Source: Desulfobacteraceae bacterium
GTDB taxonomy: Bacteria > Desulfobacterota > Desulfobacteria > Desulfobacterales > JAABSP01
DNA: 37,043 bases
Assembly (NCBI GenBank): GCA_011390065.1
Contig: JAABTD010000017.1
Coordinates: forward strand, 1 to 37,043
Direction of reading: 5' to 3'
The notes under the pieces are model-generated. The model ran no database searches. It was not told the DNA's origin and saw only the letters and a list, made by a program, of their open reading frames with translations. Below, in pieces: positions 6,929 to 15,935 of this stretch; the first letter of the stretch is position 1; the number at the start of each line of letters is the position of its first letter. A program made the position numbers and the translations under genes.

Positions 6929-8179
6929 ATGGCCCAGAAACTTCAGGAAATGTACAAGACAGTCGTTCACGACCATTTCCCCCCCCGAATGGAGATCGCC
7001 TTCGTGGACGAAAACCGGCGTCAGACCCTGTTTTACGAAAAGGTGACCTGGCGGATCGAAGGGGTGGAAAAGGGACTTCGATACGGCGAAAACCCCGGCC
7101 AGGAGGCGGCCCTCTACAAACTGGTCAACGGCAACCTCGTCCTGGGCGAGACCGAGACCCTGACGCCGGGCCGGCATTTGGCCTCAGACATCGAACTCCT
7201 CCAGTCGGGGAAGCACCCCGGCAAGACCAATTTAACAGATGCCGACAACGCCCTGAACATCCTGCGGTATTTCAGCGACCAGCCCGCCGCGGTCATCGTC
7301 AAGCACAACAACCCCTGCGGGGCGGCCCGGGCGAACGCCTTGGCCGACGCCTACGAAAAGGCCTACATGGCCGACCGGGTGGCGGCCTTCGGCGGGTGCA
7401 TCGCCCTCAATCGGGCGGTTGACAAAGCTACGGCCGAGGCCGTTTCGGCCCAGTACGCCGAGGTCGTCGTCGCCCCCGATTTCGAAGACGGGTGCCTGGA
7501 GATTCTGGCCCGCCGGAAAAATCTGCGGGTGATCCGCATCCGGGCCATCGAGCGGCTCCAGACCTTTGTGGGGCAACGGGTGGTGGAGTTCAAGTCGCTC
7601 ATGGACGGCGGCGTGGTGGCCCAGTGGTCCTTTGTGCCCGAGGCCCGGTCCAAGGCGGATCTGACCCCGGCCAGCCACGATTACAAGGGTAAAACCTATC
7701 GAATCCAGCGGGAACCCACCGACGCGGAATACGACGACCTGCTCTTCGGTTGGCTGGTGGAATCGGGCATCACCTCCAATTCCGTCATCTACGTAAAAGA
7801 CAATTGCACCGTGGGCATCGGCACCGGCGAACAGGACCGGGTGGGCGTGGCGGAAATCGCCCGGGACAAGGCCTACCGGAAGCTGGCCGACCGGTACTGC
7901 TTTCTGGAACACGCCCTGCCCTACAACGACCTGGCGGACGCCGATAAAAAAGCGGCCATCGACGCCCGGGTGGCTGAAGAAAACGGCGGTCTCATCGGCG
8001 CGGCCATGGTCAGCGACGCCTTTTTCCCCTTCCGGGACGGCGTGGACGTGGGCATTCGGGAAGGCATCACATCGGTGATCCAGCCGGGCGGATCGGGCAA
8101 CGACTACCAGTCCATCGAAGCCTGCAACGACGCCGGAGTGGCCATGGTCTATACGGGCCAGCGGAGCTTCAAGCACTGA
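6929..8179 (+). CDS. purH: AICAR formyltransferase (C-terminal PurH domain as a separate protein)
   Basis: Transfers a formyl group from 10-formyltetrahydrofolate to AICAR, giving FAICAR for the adjacent cyclohydrolase. It has 416 residues with the family signatures LRYGENPGQEAALY near the N-terminus, the catalytic KHNNPCG (Lys-His with Asn), AFGGCIALNR, and the C-terminal DGVDVGIREGITSVIQPGG followed by a terminal RSFKH. It begins three bases after the cyclohydrolase stop with its own AAAGGA ribosome site, so the split is clean: there is no in-frame remnant of a fused linker and no sign of a recent frameshift. The N-terminal 45 residues, before the conserved LRYGENP, are extra and may replace the linker contact. 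The last 11 bases overlap the convergent channel gene. Confidence 0.93.
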   Translation: MAQKLQEMYKTVVHDHFPPRMEIAFVDENRRQTLFYEKVTWRIEGVEKGLRYGENPGQEAALYKLVNGNLVLGETETLTPGRHLASDIELLQSGKHPGKTNLTDADNALNILRYFSDQPAAVIVKHNNPCGAARANALADAYEKAYMADRVAAFGGCIALNRAVDKATAEAVSAQYAEVVVAPDFEDGCLEILARRKNLRVIRIRAIERLQTFVGQRVVEFKSLMDGGVVAQWSFVPEARSKADLTPASHDYKGKTYRIQREPTDAEYDDLLFGWLVESGITSNSVIYVKDNCTVGIGTGEQDRVGVAEIARDKAYRKLADRYCFLEHALPYNDLADADKKAAIDARVAEENGGLIGAAMVSDAFFPFRDGVDVGIREGITSVIQPGGSGNDYQSIEACNDAGVAMVYTGQRSFKH

Positions 8180-10898
8180 CCGGTCCGGGGGGCTCATCGC
8201 CGGAGGGGGGCGACCTCTCCTCCTCCGGCGCATCGGCCAACGGCCGTTTTCCTCCGTCTCCGGCGGGATAGAGATGCACATCCCGCTGGGGAAAGGGAAT
8301 CTGGATGCCGTTTTCCCGGAACCGTCGGTCGATCTCGAACCGGATGTTGGTGTCCACCGTCAGCATGTTGTCGATGTCGGTCCAGACCCGCAGCTGGAAG
8401 TCTAGGGAGCTGTCGCCAAACTCCGTAAAGAGCACCACCGGCCGGGGATATTTAAGGGCGTTGGGGATTCCGTCCGGGATCTCCAGCAGGACCCGACGCA
8501 CCTTCTCGATGTCCGACCCGTAGGCCACGCCCACCTTGATGATCCGGCGGATCCGCATGTCCTTGAAACTCCAGTTGGTCACCTGGCTGCTGATGAAATC
8601 GGAGTTGGGGATGATCAGGGCCGCGTTGTCGTAGGTCTTGACCACGGTGGATCGGACGTTGATCCGGGTCACCTCCCCCCAGACCCCGTTGACCTCCACG
8701 GCGTCGCCCACCTGGATGGGTCGCTCGAAAAGGAGGATGATCCCCGAGATGAAGTTGGAAAAGATGTTCTGGAGGCCGAAGCCGAGGCCGATGGAGAGGG
8801 CGCCGAAGGCCACCGCCAGGGAGGTGGTGCTGACCCCCAGGGCGTTGAGGGCGACGATGATCCCCACCCCCCAGATGAGGTAAATGGTGATGATGGTGAT
8901 GGAGTGCTTCAGGCCCGTCTCCAGGCCGCTGTCGGCCAGCACCTGATAGAGCAGGAAACTCCGCCAGATCCGGGTCAGGGCATGGATCACCAGCAGAATC
9001 AGCACAACGTTGAAGATCCCCGCCAGGCTGATGTCGAGACCGCCGATGGTGAAGGAGTGGCGCGCCACATTGAAAAGCCCCACCACCACCTGCCGGTCCG
9101 CCCCCCAGGCAACGATCAGGGCGAGCACCAGCCCGATCCCCCACCCGATCCAGCACAGCTTCTGCAGCAGCCACCGCAGGGGAACCGAGGCCTTGACCGT
9201 GACCGACGGCTCGGCGGCCAGGGGCTTCGGCGCCGCCTTGGCGGTCCGCCCCCATTCCCGCAGCATTTTATAGGCCAGGATGATCCAGAGACCGAACACC
9301 GCCGTGAGCCCCCAGGATACCAGCCAGAAAGCCGCCAGGGACCCGTAACCGGCCACTTCCAACAGGAGGGCCCCGATCCATATCACGTCCCCCGCGCCGA
9401 TGAGCGCGGTTTTGATGGCCCGGCCGATGCGGGAGCTTTCCGACTCGACCGACGGCTCCGTCGGCGTCCGCCGGAAAAAAGAGGCCAGGCGGCCGATCCG
9501 GGCCGCATCCGGGTCCACATCCCGGAACACCCGCCAGAAGAAGGCTCCCCAGACCAGCACCGTCAACAGAAACAGGATGCGGGCAAAAGAGAGGATGACG
9601 TTGAATTCGCCCAGCAACCACGAGAGAGCCGTGTATCCCACGGCGAAGAACCCCAGGATAAAGATCAGCAGGCGCAGTTGTCGCACCAGCCGTTCGGGAA
9701 TCTTGTTGTCCGACCGTTCGTTCCACAGATGGATGAAATCGTACCCCCAGCGGCAGCATAGAACAATGAACAGGATATGGACCACCGCATGGCTTAAGGG
9801 CACGTTGTCGTAAAACCCCCGGATTTTGGCGTGGGCGTAAACGAAAGCCGTAAATCCGGCCTGAAGAAGGGATCGCTGAAAAAGGGACAGCGTAAAATGG
9901 CGCCACGGATAGCGCCGGGACAAATCGTAGGCGGCGTCCAGATAGCGGCAGTACCGGCGCAGCCGCAGCAGCAGGTACTCCACCACCGCCAGCACCAGCA
10001 GGAAGGAGAGGGTCAGCCAGATATGGAAATCCTGAATCCCCCGGAACTGGTCGATCCAGTAAGCGCGGGTGAACAGCTCCCCCGCGCTCGACCGGATTTC
10101 CGCCAGGGCCGATTGGATCCGCTCCCCGGTCAACTCCAGGAGGGGCAGCCCCTTCCGCTCGAACAGCACCTCTTTCCGCTTTTGCTGGCGGGTCTCCTCG
10201 AATTTGGGAACCAGCCGGCCAAAGGAGGTCTGCAATTCTTCCAGGGAGACGATGGCCTCGGTGTAAATTCCGTCGATGGTTTCCAGCAGGTTGATCTTGC
10301 GGGCCAGGAGCCGGATCAGGGCCTGGAGCTGCTCCACCATCGCCTGGGTCCGGGCCGGATCGGCGGTTTGGGCGTTGATCTCGGTCAGTTGCTTCTGGTT
10401 CAGGCTGTACTGGTTCTCGGCCGCTTCCAGGCGCTGCCGGACGGCCTCCCGGCGCTGGACGAGATCCGCCAGCCGGGTTTCGATCCGGTTCAGGGCCGTC
10501 TGGTGGGCCGCCCGGGCCTTTTCGATCACTCCGATGCCGGCCGCGGGCGAAGCCAGAAGATTGGCGTGGGCCGTCAGCTGAAGATGGTGGCCGTTGATCT
10601 CGGTGGCCATGCTTTTTTGGAAGGCCCGGACGCTTTCCAGTTGCGCCTGTAGCCGGTCCAGGTTCTCCTTTTCCGCCGCGATGACGTCGGTCGCCGATTT
10701 CTCCAGCCGGTCGACCTCCGACGAGGTCTTGATCTGGGGAACCATCAGCGGAAAGGGGGCGTTGGGGCTGGCCGCCGGCGTCGCGGCGGGTTGGGCGGCG
10801 GCCCGGTCGGGAACGCCGGGTCCGCCGATCCAGAGAACGGCCAGGATCAGCACCCACGGGAGAACCGACCGGCGAATGAAGTTAGGGAGTTGGACCAA
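8169..10898 (-). CDS. Large MscS-family mechanosensitive ion channel
   Basis: A 909-residue inner-membrane protein of the MscK/MscM-like large MscS class, which opens on membrane tension and protects against osmotic downshock. The order is a signal peptide (residues 10-36), a periplasmic coiled-coil region to about residue 270, roughly eight further membrane segments, and then the pore-lining helix rich in Gly and Ala (SLAVAFGALSIGLGFGLQNI). The beta domain (FERPIQVGDAVEV...GEVTRINVRST) and the C-terminal alpha/beta domain (IIPNSDFISSQVTNWS) complete the MscS core. A TTG start is preferred because GAGGAG lies about eight bases upstream. The charged C-terminal tail is extra. The gene starts 24 bases after priA on the same strand and converges with the AICAR transformylase gene. 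Confidence 0.9.
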   Translation of the reverse strand: MVQLPNFIRRSVLPWVLILAVLWIGGPGVPDRAAAQPAATPAASPNAPFPLMVPQIKTSSEVDRLEKSATDVIAAEKENLDRLQAQLESVRAFQKSMATEINGHHLQLTAHANLLASPAAGIGVIEKARAAHQTALNRIETRLADLVQRREAVRQRLEAAENQYSLNQKQLTEINAQTADPARTQAMVEQLQALIRLLARKINLLETIDGIYTEAIVSLEELQTSFGRLVPKFEETRQQKRKEVLFERKGLPLLELTGERIQSALAEIRSSAGELFTRAYWIDQFRGIQDFHIWLTLSFLLVLAVVEYLLLRLRRYCRYLDAAYDLSRRYPWRHFTLSLFQRSLLQAGFTAFVYAHAKIRGFYDNVPLSHAVVHILFIVLCCRWGYDFIHLWNERSDNKIPERLVRQLRLLIFILGFFAVGYTALSWLLGEFNVILSFARILFLLTVLVWGAFFWRVFRDVDPDAARIGRLASFFRRTPTEPSVESESSRIGRAIKTALIGAGDVIWIGALLLEVAGYGSLAAFWLVSWGLTAVFGLWIILAYKMLREWGRTAKAAPKPLAAEPSVTVKASVPLRWLLQKLCWIGWGIGLVLALIVAWGADRQVVVGLFNVARHSFTIGGLDISLAGIFNVVLILLVIHALTRIWRSFLLYQVLADSGLETGLKHSITIITIYLIWGVGIIVALNALGVSTTSLAVAFGALSIGLGFGLQNIFSNFISGIILLFERPIQVGDAVEVNGVWGEVTRINVRSTVVKTYDNAALIIPNSDFISSQVTNWSFKDMRIRRIIKVGVAYGSDIEKVRRVLLEIPDGIPNALKYPRPVVLFTEFGDSSLDFQLRVWTDIDNMLTVDTNIRFEIDRRFRENGIQIPFPQRDVHLYPAGDGGKRPLADAPEEERSPPSGDEPPGPVSA

Positions 10899-10922
10899 GG
10901 AAATCGCTCCTCTTACTGGGGG

Positions 10923-13376
10923 TTAAAGCATATTGACGGGATCCACATCGACCGTCACCCGAACGGCCCGGTTCCCGAACAGGGCCGGATCCCGAAAACG
11001 AAGCCCCTCAACGAACCGGTGCAGGGCGGCCGCGGTCTTTCCCTTCAAAAGCATCTGCCACCGGTATTTTTCCGCTACCCGGTGGGGCGACCCTTCGATG
11101 GGTCCCATGACCGATATTGCCGAACGCAAGGTCGGTTCGCTGGCCAGAAGCTCCCGGCACAGACCCCCCAACCGTTCAGCCGCGTTTCGGGTCTTGGCGG
11201 AAACTTTACCACTGATCCGGATCTGGATCAATCGCGAGAAAGGCGGATAGTCCAGCGTCTTCCGGAAATCGATTTCCCGGCGGTAGAAGGCCCGAAAATC
11301 CTGCTGACGGGCTGTGGTGATGCTGAAATGACCGGGATTATAAGTCTGGAGGATGACCCGGCCCGGCGCATCCCCCCGGCCGGCCCGGCCCGCCACCTGG
11401 GCCAGAAGCTGGAAGGTCCGCTCTCCGGCCCTGAAATCGGGAAAGCTGAGGGAGAGGTCGGCGCAGACGATCCCCACCAACGTGATATTGGGAAAATCAT
11501 GCCCCTTGGTCACCATCTGGGTTCCCACCAGAATGTCGATGGCCCCGCTTCTCAAATCCTTCAGGATCTTGAAGAGCGATCCTTTCCGGGCCGTGGCGTC
11601 CCGATCCATCCGCGCCGCCCGAGCCTCGGGAAAAAGGGTTTTGACCGCAGCCTCCACCTTTTCGGTGCCGAACCCCAACAACTTGATGGAGGCCGACCCG
11701 CAAACCGGACACCCGGCCGCGGAGGGCCGGGAGAAGCCGCAGTAATGGCATTTATAGGCGTTGGCCGCCTGGTGGAGGGTCAAAGTGATGTCGCAGTGTT
11801 TGCACCGGACAGCTTCCCCGCAACCGCCGCAGACCGGGTAGGTGGCAAATCCCCGGCGGTTGAGGAAGATGAGCGTCTGCTCCCCCCGATCAAGGGTCTC
11901 TTTCATGGCGGTATGGAGGGCCGGCGTGAAAAAGCGTCGGGCGCCCTGTCGGTCCGGAATCCGGCGCAGATCGACAATCTCGATTTCCGGCAGGGAACGA
12001 TCCGATATCCGCCGGTTGAGGACGTGCTCGACGAACCGCCCGGATACCGCGTTATGATAGGACTGAATCGATGGGGTGGCCGATCCCAGCAAGGCCACGC
12101 AATCTGAATGCCGGGCGCGGATCACGGCCATGTCCCGGCCATTGTAGAGCAGATCCCGCTCCTGCTTGTAGGAGGGATCGTGTTCTTCATCCACCACGAT
12201 GAGGCCCGGATCCCGGAGGGGGGCGAAGACCGCGGACCGGGCCCCGATGACGATGTCGGCCCCGCCCGACATGATGCGCCGCCATTGATCATACCGCTCT
12301 CCCCCGCTCAAACCGCTGTGGAGTACGGCCACGCGCTCCCCGAAACGGGCCCGGAACCGGTACTCCATCTGAGCGACCAGGGCGATCTCCGGCGCCAGCA
12401 CCAGCACCCCCCGACCCCGACGGACGGCGACATCGGCCAGCTGGAGGTACACCTCGGTCTTGCCCGACCCGGTCACTCCGGCCAACAAATGGACTGAAAA
12501 CCCCTTTCCCATGGCTGCGGACACGTCCGAGACCACGCGCCCCTGGGCCCGGGTCAGGGTCAGGGGCCGGTCGGGTCGGATGACCTCCCCGAATGGATCC
12601 CGGTAAACCGGTTTTTCAAAAACGACCAGATATCCCGCCTCCACAAGAGGATTGACCCGCCGAGATGCAGATCTGTCCTGTTCCCGAAGGGTTTTGAGGG
12701 GCATGGCCCCTTCCCGGATCAGAATATCGACGATCCGCCGCCGGGCCGCAACCAACGCTTCCGGAGGCGGCGGATCATCGGCAAGGGCAACCCACCGTTC
12801 CATGCGCGCCCGGGTCCGGGCGCCGCGCATCTCCCGGGTCCGCGCGAGCCAGCCTTTTTTTTCCAGGGTGTAGATCACCGACAGGGGCGCCTCGGTCTTC
12901 AGGCGGCTGCGGATCTCTTTTAACCGCAGGGGACTGTTTTTCAAGGTTTGGAGCACGGCCGACTGAAGGGGGGGCAGGCCAGTTTCTGAAAGGGCCTGTC
13001 GTCCCTCGTCGGTGAGGGATTCAACGGTATAATCATAGACATTGAGGCCGGCGGGCAAGGCATTGTGGATCACTTCCCCCAGGGGATAAAGGTAGTACCG
13101 GGCGATCCATCGGAAAAAATCGATCATCTCCGGGGGGAACAGGGGGGTTTCGTCCAGGATGTCCAGGATGTGCCGGATCTCGTAGCCGCCGCCCTTGTTG
13201 TCCGGGGGACGTCCCTCCCCGAGGATGTAACCGGTGACGCGGCGGTTTCCGAAGGGCGCCAGCACCCGTTTGCCTGTCGCTGCAAACGGGCTCAGGGCCG
13301 CAGGCACGCTGAAGGTAAACGTCCCGTCCACGGGCAGGGCGACAGCCACTTCGATATAGGGAGAGGGGAGGGTCAT
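10923..13376 (-). CDS. priA: Primosomal replication-restart helicase PriA
   Basis: PriA recognises stalled or repaired replication forks and reloads the DnaB helicase. The protein (817 residues) has an N-terminal DNA-binding domain (YIEVAVALPVDGTFTFSVP), Walker A in GVTGSGKTEVYL at about residue 300, the DEEHDPSYKQ box, and LLGSATPS. The eight-cysteine zinc-binding region begins CGGCGEAVRCKHC and continues to CPVCGS. Helicase motifs V-VI follow (GTQMVTKGHDFPNI, QVAGRAGRG). The ATG at 13376 is chosen because AAGGAAG precedes it by six bases; a GTG nine codons upstream lacks such a site. It lies upstream of the MscS-type gene with a 24-base gap, and the two are probably co-transcribed. Confidence 0.97.
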   Translation of the reverse strand: MTLPSPYIEVAVALPVDGTFTFSVPAALSPFAATGKRVLAPFGNRRVTGYILGEGRPPDNKGGGYEIRHILDILDETPLFPPEMIDFFRWIARYYLYPLGEVIHNALPAGLNVYDYTVESLTDEGRQALSETGLPPLQSAVLQTLKNSPLRLKEIRSRLKTEAPLSVIYTLEKKGWLARTREMRGARTRARMERWVALADDPPPPEALVAARRRIVDILIREGAMPLKTLREQDRSASRRVNPLVEAGYLVVFEKPVYRDPFGEVIRPDRPLTLTRAQGRVVSDVSAAMGKGFSVHLLAGVTGSGKTEVYLQLADVAVRRGRGVLVLAPEIALVAQMEYRFRARFGERVAVLHSGLSGGERYDQWRRIMSGGADIVIGARSAVFAPLRDPGLIVVDEEHDPSYKQERDLLYNGRDMAVIRARHSDCVALLGSATPSIQSYHNAVSGRFVEHVLNRRISDRSLPEIEIVDLRRIPDRQGARRFFTPALHTAMKETLDRGEQTLIFLNRRGFATYPVCGGCGEAVRCKHCDITLTLHQAANAYKCHYCGFSRPSAAGCPVCGSASIKLLGFGTEKVEAAVKTLFPEARAARMDRDATARKGSLFKILKDLRSGAIDILVGTQMVTKGHDFPNITLVGIVCADLSLSFPDFRAGERTFQLLAQVAGRAGRGDAPGRVILQTYNPGHFSITTARQQDFRAFYRREIDFRKTLDYPPFSRLIQIRISGKVSAKTRNAAERLGGLCRELLASEPTLRSAISVMGPIEGSPHRVAEKYRWQMLLKGKTAAALHRFVEGLRFRDPALFGNRAVRVTVDVDPVNML

Positions 13377-13535
13377 GATGCTTCCTTTTAGCTTGACAGG
13401 CACATTGGCTTTCTTTACTTAGAAGAAGGCGGCCCGCCTGTCAATCGGGCGGATGGAGATGCCGCGCGTTCCCATCACCACAACCGGGTTGCCGGGTGAA
13501 CAAAGCGTCTCCGGCCATCCCCGAAGGAGGGACAG

Positions 13536-13862
13536 ATGAAAACGACGGCAATGAAGGCCCTGAGCCTCCTGGTAGCGCTGACCCTTGGCGGACTGATGTG
13601 CCACCCGGCCGCCGGCCGCTGCGCCGAACAGGATGTGACGACCGCAGAAGAGACGCGCCTACAAGAAATCAGCGGCGAAGAGATGATGGTCGATTTTTTC
13701 CTGCTCCGGCCGGCCGGGTTTCTGGCGACGGTGGTCGGTTCCGTTTTTTTTGTGGTATCGCTTCCCCTGAATTACGCCACCGGAAGGACCGAGCCCGCCT
13801 ATGAGAAACTGGTGATCAACCCCGTCCACTACACCTTCCAAAGGACGCTGGGAGATTTCTGA
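13536..13862 (+). CDS. Small exported or membrane protein, unknown function
   Basis: A 108-residue protein with a clear signal peptide (Lys at the start, hydrophobic core [16 protein letters not shown], likely cleavage after the Ala-rich AAGRCA). A short acidic stretch is followed by one hydrophobic segment at about residues 58-80 ([22 protein letters not shown]). The ribosome site AAGGAGG lies just upstream. The pattern of a Gly/Phe-rich segment followed by a conserved-looking [17 protein letters not shown] tail resembles a family of small envelope proteins in sulfate reducers that databases sometimes misname as multidrug transporters. One membrane pass cannot make a transporter, so I give no function. 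It precedes upp by 77 bases. Confidence 0.7.
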   Translation: MKTTAMKALSLLVALTLGGLMCHPAAGRCAEQDVTTAEETRLQEISGEEMMVDFFLLRPAGFLATVVGSVFFVVSLPLNYATGRTEPAYEKLVINPVHYTFQRTLGDF

Positions 13863-13939
13863 AGGATCTGATTCGACCGCCGACCCGAGACCTTCGACAA
13901 GTTGAACCGATCATACCGAACCAGCAGAAGGAGACCGCC

Positions 13940-14566
13940 GTGCCCGTACATGTCGTCAACCACCCGCTCATCCGACACAAACTGGGACTCATGCGAGAAC
14001 AGCACATCTCCACCAAAGACTTCCGGGATCTCGCATCGGAAGTCGGTCGTCTGTTGACTTACGAAGCCACCAAGGATCTGGAGACGGAAACCCGCACCGT
14101 GGAGGGCTGGGCCGGTCCGGTGACGGTCGAACGGATCAAAGGAAAAAAAATCACGGTGGTGCCCATCCTGCGGGCCGGTCTCGGGATGATGGACGGCGTG
14201 CTCGACATGATCCCGTCGGCCCGGGTGAGCGTCGTGGGGCTCTACCGCAACGAAGAGACCCTGGAACCGGTCCGATACTACGTCAAGATGACCAGTCAGA
14301 TGGAGGAACGGATCGCGCTGATCCTCGATCCCATGCTGGCCACGGGCGGCACCCTCATTGCGACCATCGATCTGATCAAGGAGGCCGGGTGCCCTCACAT
14401 CCGGGGCATTTTCCTCGTGGCTGCGCCCGAAGGCATCGAACGGCTGGAAAAAGCCCACCCGGACGTCGATGTCTATGTGGCGGCGATCGATGAAAAACTC
14501 AACGAGGTCGGCTACATCCTGCCGGGGCTCGGAGACGCCGGCGACAAAATCTTCGGCACCAAATAA
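13940..14566 (+). CDS. upp: Uracil phosphoribosyltransferase
   Basis: Converts uracil and PRPP to UMP in pyrimidine salvage. The protein has 208 residues, exactly the family size. Diagnostic parts are [12 protein letters not shown] at the N-terminus, [14 protein letters not shown], the PRPP loop in [13 protein letters not shown], and the uracil-binding C-terminal segment [18 protein letters not shown]. The start is a GTG with AGAAGGAG placed five to eight bases before it. The permease gene uraA follows after 11 bases, giving the common upp-uraA uptake-and-salvage operon. No PyrR attenuator or uracil-sensing leader could be identified in the 77 bases upstream. Confidence 0.97.
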   Translation: MPVHVVNHPLIRHKLGLMREQHISTKDFRDLASEVGRLLTYEATKDLETETRTVEGWAGPVTVERIKGKKITVVPILRAGLGMMDGVLDMIPSARVSVVGLYRNEETLEPVRYYVKMTSQMEERIALILDPMLATGGTLIATIDLIKEAGCPHIRGIFLVAAPEGIERLEKAHPDVDVYVAAIDEKLNEVGYILPGLGDAGDKIFGTK

Positions 14567-14577
14567 AGGAGAATCCC

Positions 14578-15828
14578 ATGTCCGACGCCGCCGTCCATTC
14601 CACCGAATACCGATTCCGGATCCAAGACAGCCTCCTGGGGGGCCAGATGCTCTTCGTGGCCTTCGGCGCCCTGGTGCTCGTCCCGCTCCTGACCGGGCTC
14701 GACCCCAACGTGGCCCTCTTCACGGCGGGAGCCGGCACCCTCATTTTCCAGGGGATCACCAAACGGATGATCCCCATTTTTTTGGCCTCGTCCTTCGCCT
14801 TCATCGCTCCCATCATCTACGGCGTTCAGAACTGGGGGATTCCCGCCACCATGTGCGGCCTGGCGGCGGCCGGCGTCGTCTACATCGCGCTCAGTCTGCT
14901 GATCCTCTGGCGGGGGACCGACATGGTGCTGCGGATCCTGCCGCCGGTGGTGACCGGCCCGGTGATCATGGTCATCGGCCTCATCCTGGCGCCGATAGCC
15001 GTCAACATGGCCATGGGCAAGACCGGCGACGGATCGGCGGTCCTGGTTCCCGAGGGGCGGGCGCTGATCATCTCCATGGTTTCTTTGGCCGTGACCATTC
15101 TGGCGTCTTTGCGGGGAAGGGGGATGCTGCGGCTGATTCCCATCCTCTGCGGGATTGCAGCAGGATATGCGCTGTCCCTGTTTTTCGGCATCGTCGATTT
15201 CTCCCCGGTGGCGGAGGCCGCCTGGATCGCCGTCCCCAATTTCGTCTTTCCCGCCTGGAGCTGGGAGGCCATCTTTTTCATCGTGCCCGTGGCCATCGCA
15301 CCGGCCATCGAACATTTCGGCGATGTGCTGGCCATCTCCTCCATCACCGGCAAAAACTACCTGGATGATCCGGGGGTCCACCGGACCATGATGGGCGACG
15401 GCATCGCCACCTCTTTTGCGTCGTTTCTGGGGGGGCCGCCGAATACAACCTACTCCGAGGTCACGGGCGCCGTGGCCCTGACCAAGGTCTTCAACCCGGC
15501 CATCATGACCTGGGCGGCGCTGTTCGCCATCGCGCTGGCCTTCATCGGCAAGGTGGGCTCGGTGCTTCAGACCATCCCCGCGCCGGTGATGGGCGGCATC
15601 ATGCTGCTTTTGTTCGGCGCCATCATGGTGGTGGGGTTGAACAGCCTGGTCAAGGCGGGAGAGGACCTGATGGAACCGCGAAATCTGGCCATCGTGGCAT
15701 TGATTCTGGTCTTCGGGATCGGGGGTATGGCGTTTTCGGCCGGGAAGTTTACGTTGCAGGGGATTGGGTTGGCGGGGATTTTGGGGGTGGTGCTGAATCT
15801 GGTGCTGCCCTACGCCAGAAATGAGTGA
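14578..15828 (+). CDS. uraA: Uracil permease (NCS2 family)
   Basis: A 416-residue inner-membrane uracil:proton symporter of the nucleobase-cation symporter 2 family, with about 14 hydrophobic segments. Family signatures include QMLFVAFGALVLVPLLTGL at the N-terminus and the substrate-binding region AIEHFGDVLAIS, where the Glu corresponds to the uracil-binding Glu of UraA. The following GGPPNTTYSEVTGAVALT is the NCS2 core motif. It begins 11 bases after upp with AAAGGAG as the ribosome site. Pairing with upp makes uracil the likely substrate rather than xanthine or urate. Confidence 0.95.
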   Translation: MSDAAVHSTEYRFRIQDSLLGGQMLFVAFGALVLVPLLTGLDPNVALFTAGAGTLIFQGITKRMIPIFLASSFAFIAPIIYGVQNWGIPATMCGLAAAGVVYIALSLLILWRGTDMVLRILPPVVTGPVIMVIGLILAPIAVNMAMGKTGDGSAVLVPEGRALIISMVSLAVTILASLRGRGMLRLIPILCGIAAGYALSLFFGIVDFSPVAEAAWIAVPNFVFPAWSWEAIFFIVPVAIAPAIEHFGDVLAISSITGKNYLDDPGVHRTMMGDGIATSFASFLGGPPNTTYSEVTGAVALTKVFNPAIMTWAALFAIALAFIGKVGSVLQTIPAPVMGGIMLLLFGAIMVVGLNSLVKAGEDLMEPRNLAIVALILVFGIGGMAFSAGKFTLQGIGLAGILGVVLNLVLPYARNE

Positions 15829-15935
15829 CTGCGACCCTGCGACGACGATCCGGCGCAGAATTGCCGGGATAGTGTACAAAAGTATTGCACCCAAACGGTA
15901 ATTTCTATAAATTGGCCCCATTGGGAGGTAAATCC

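Noticed and set aside
6173-7177. Minus-strand open frame opposite the IMP cyclohydrolase gene
   Set aside because: It is antisense to a gene with complete family motifs and has no recognisable protein features.
13394-13422. TTGACA with 17-base spacing before the small exported protein
   Set aside because: The matching -10 hexamer TACTTA keeps only two consensus bases, so no promoter is claimed.
15840-15866. CCGGC/GCCGG inverted repeat after uraA
   Set aside because: The stem is only five pairs with an eight-base loop and no following T-run.
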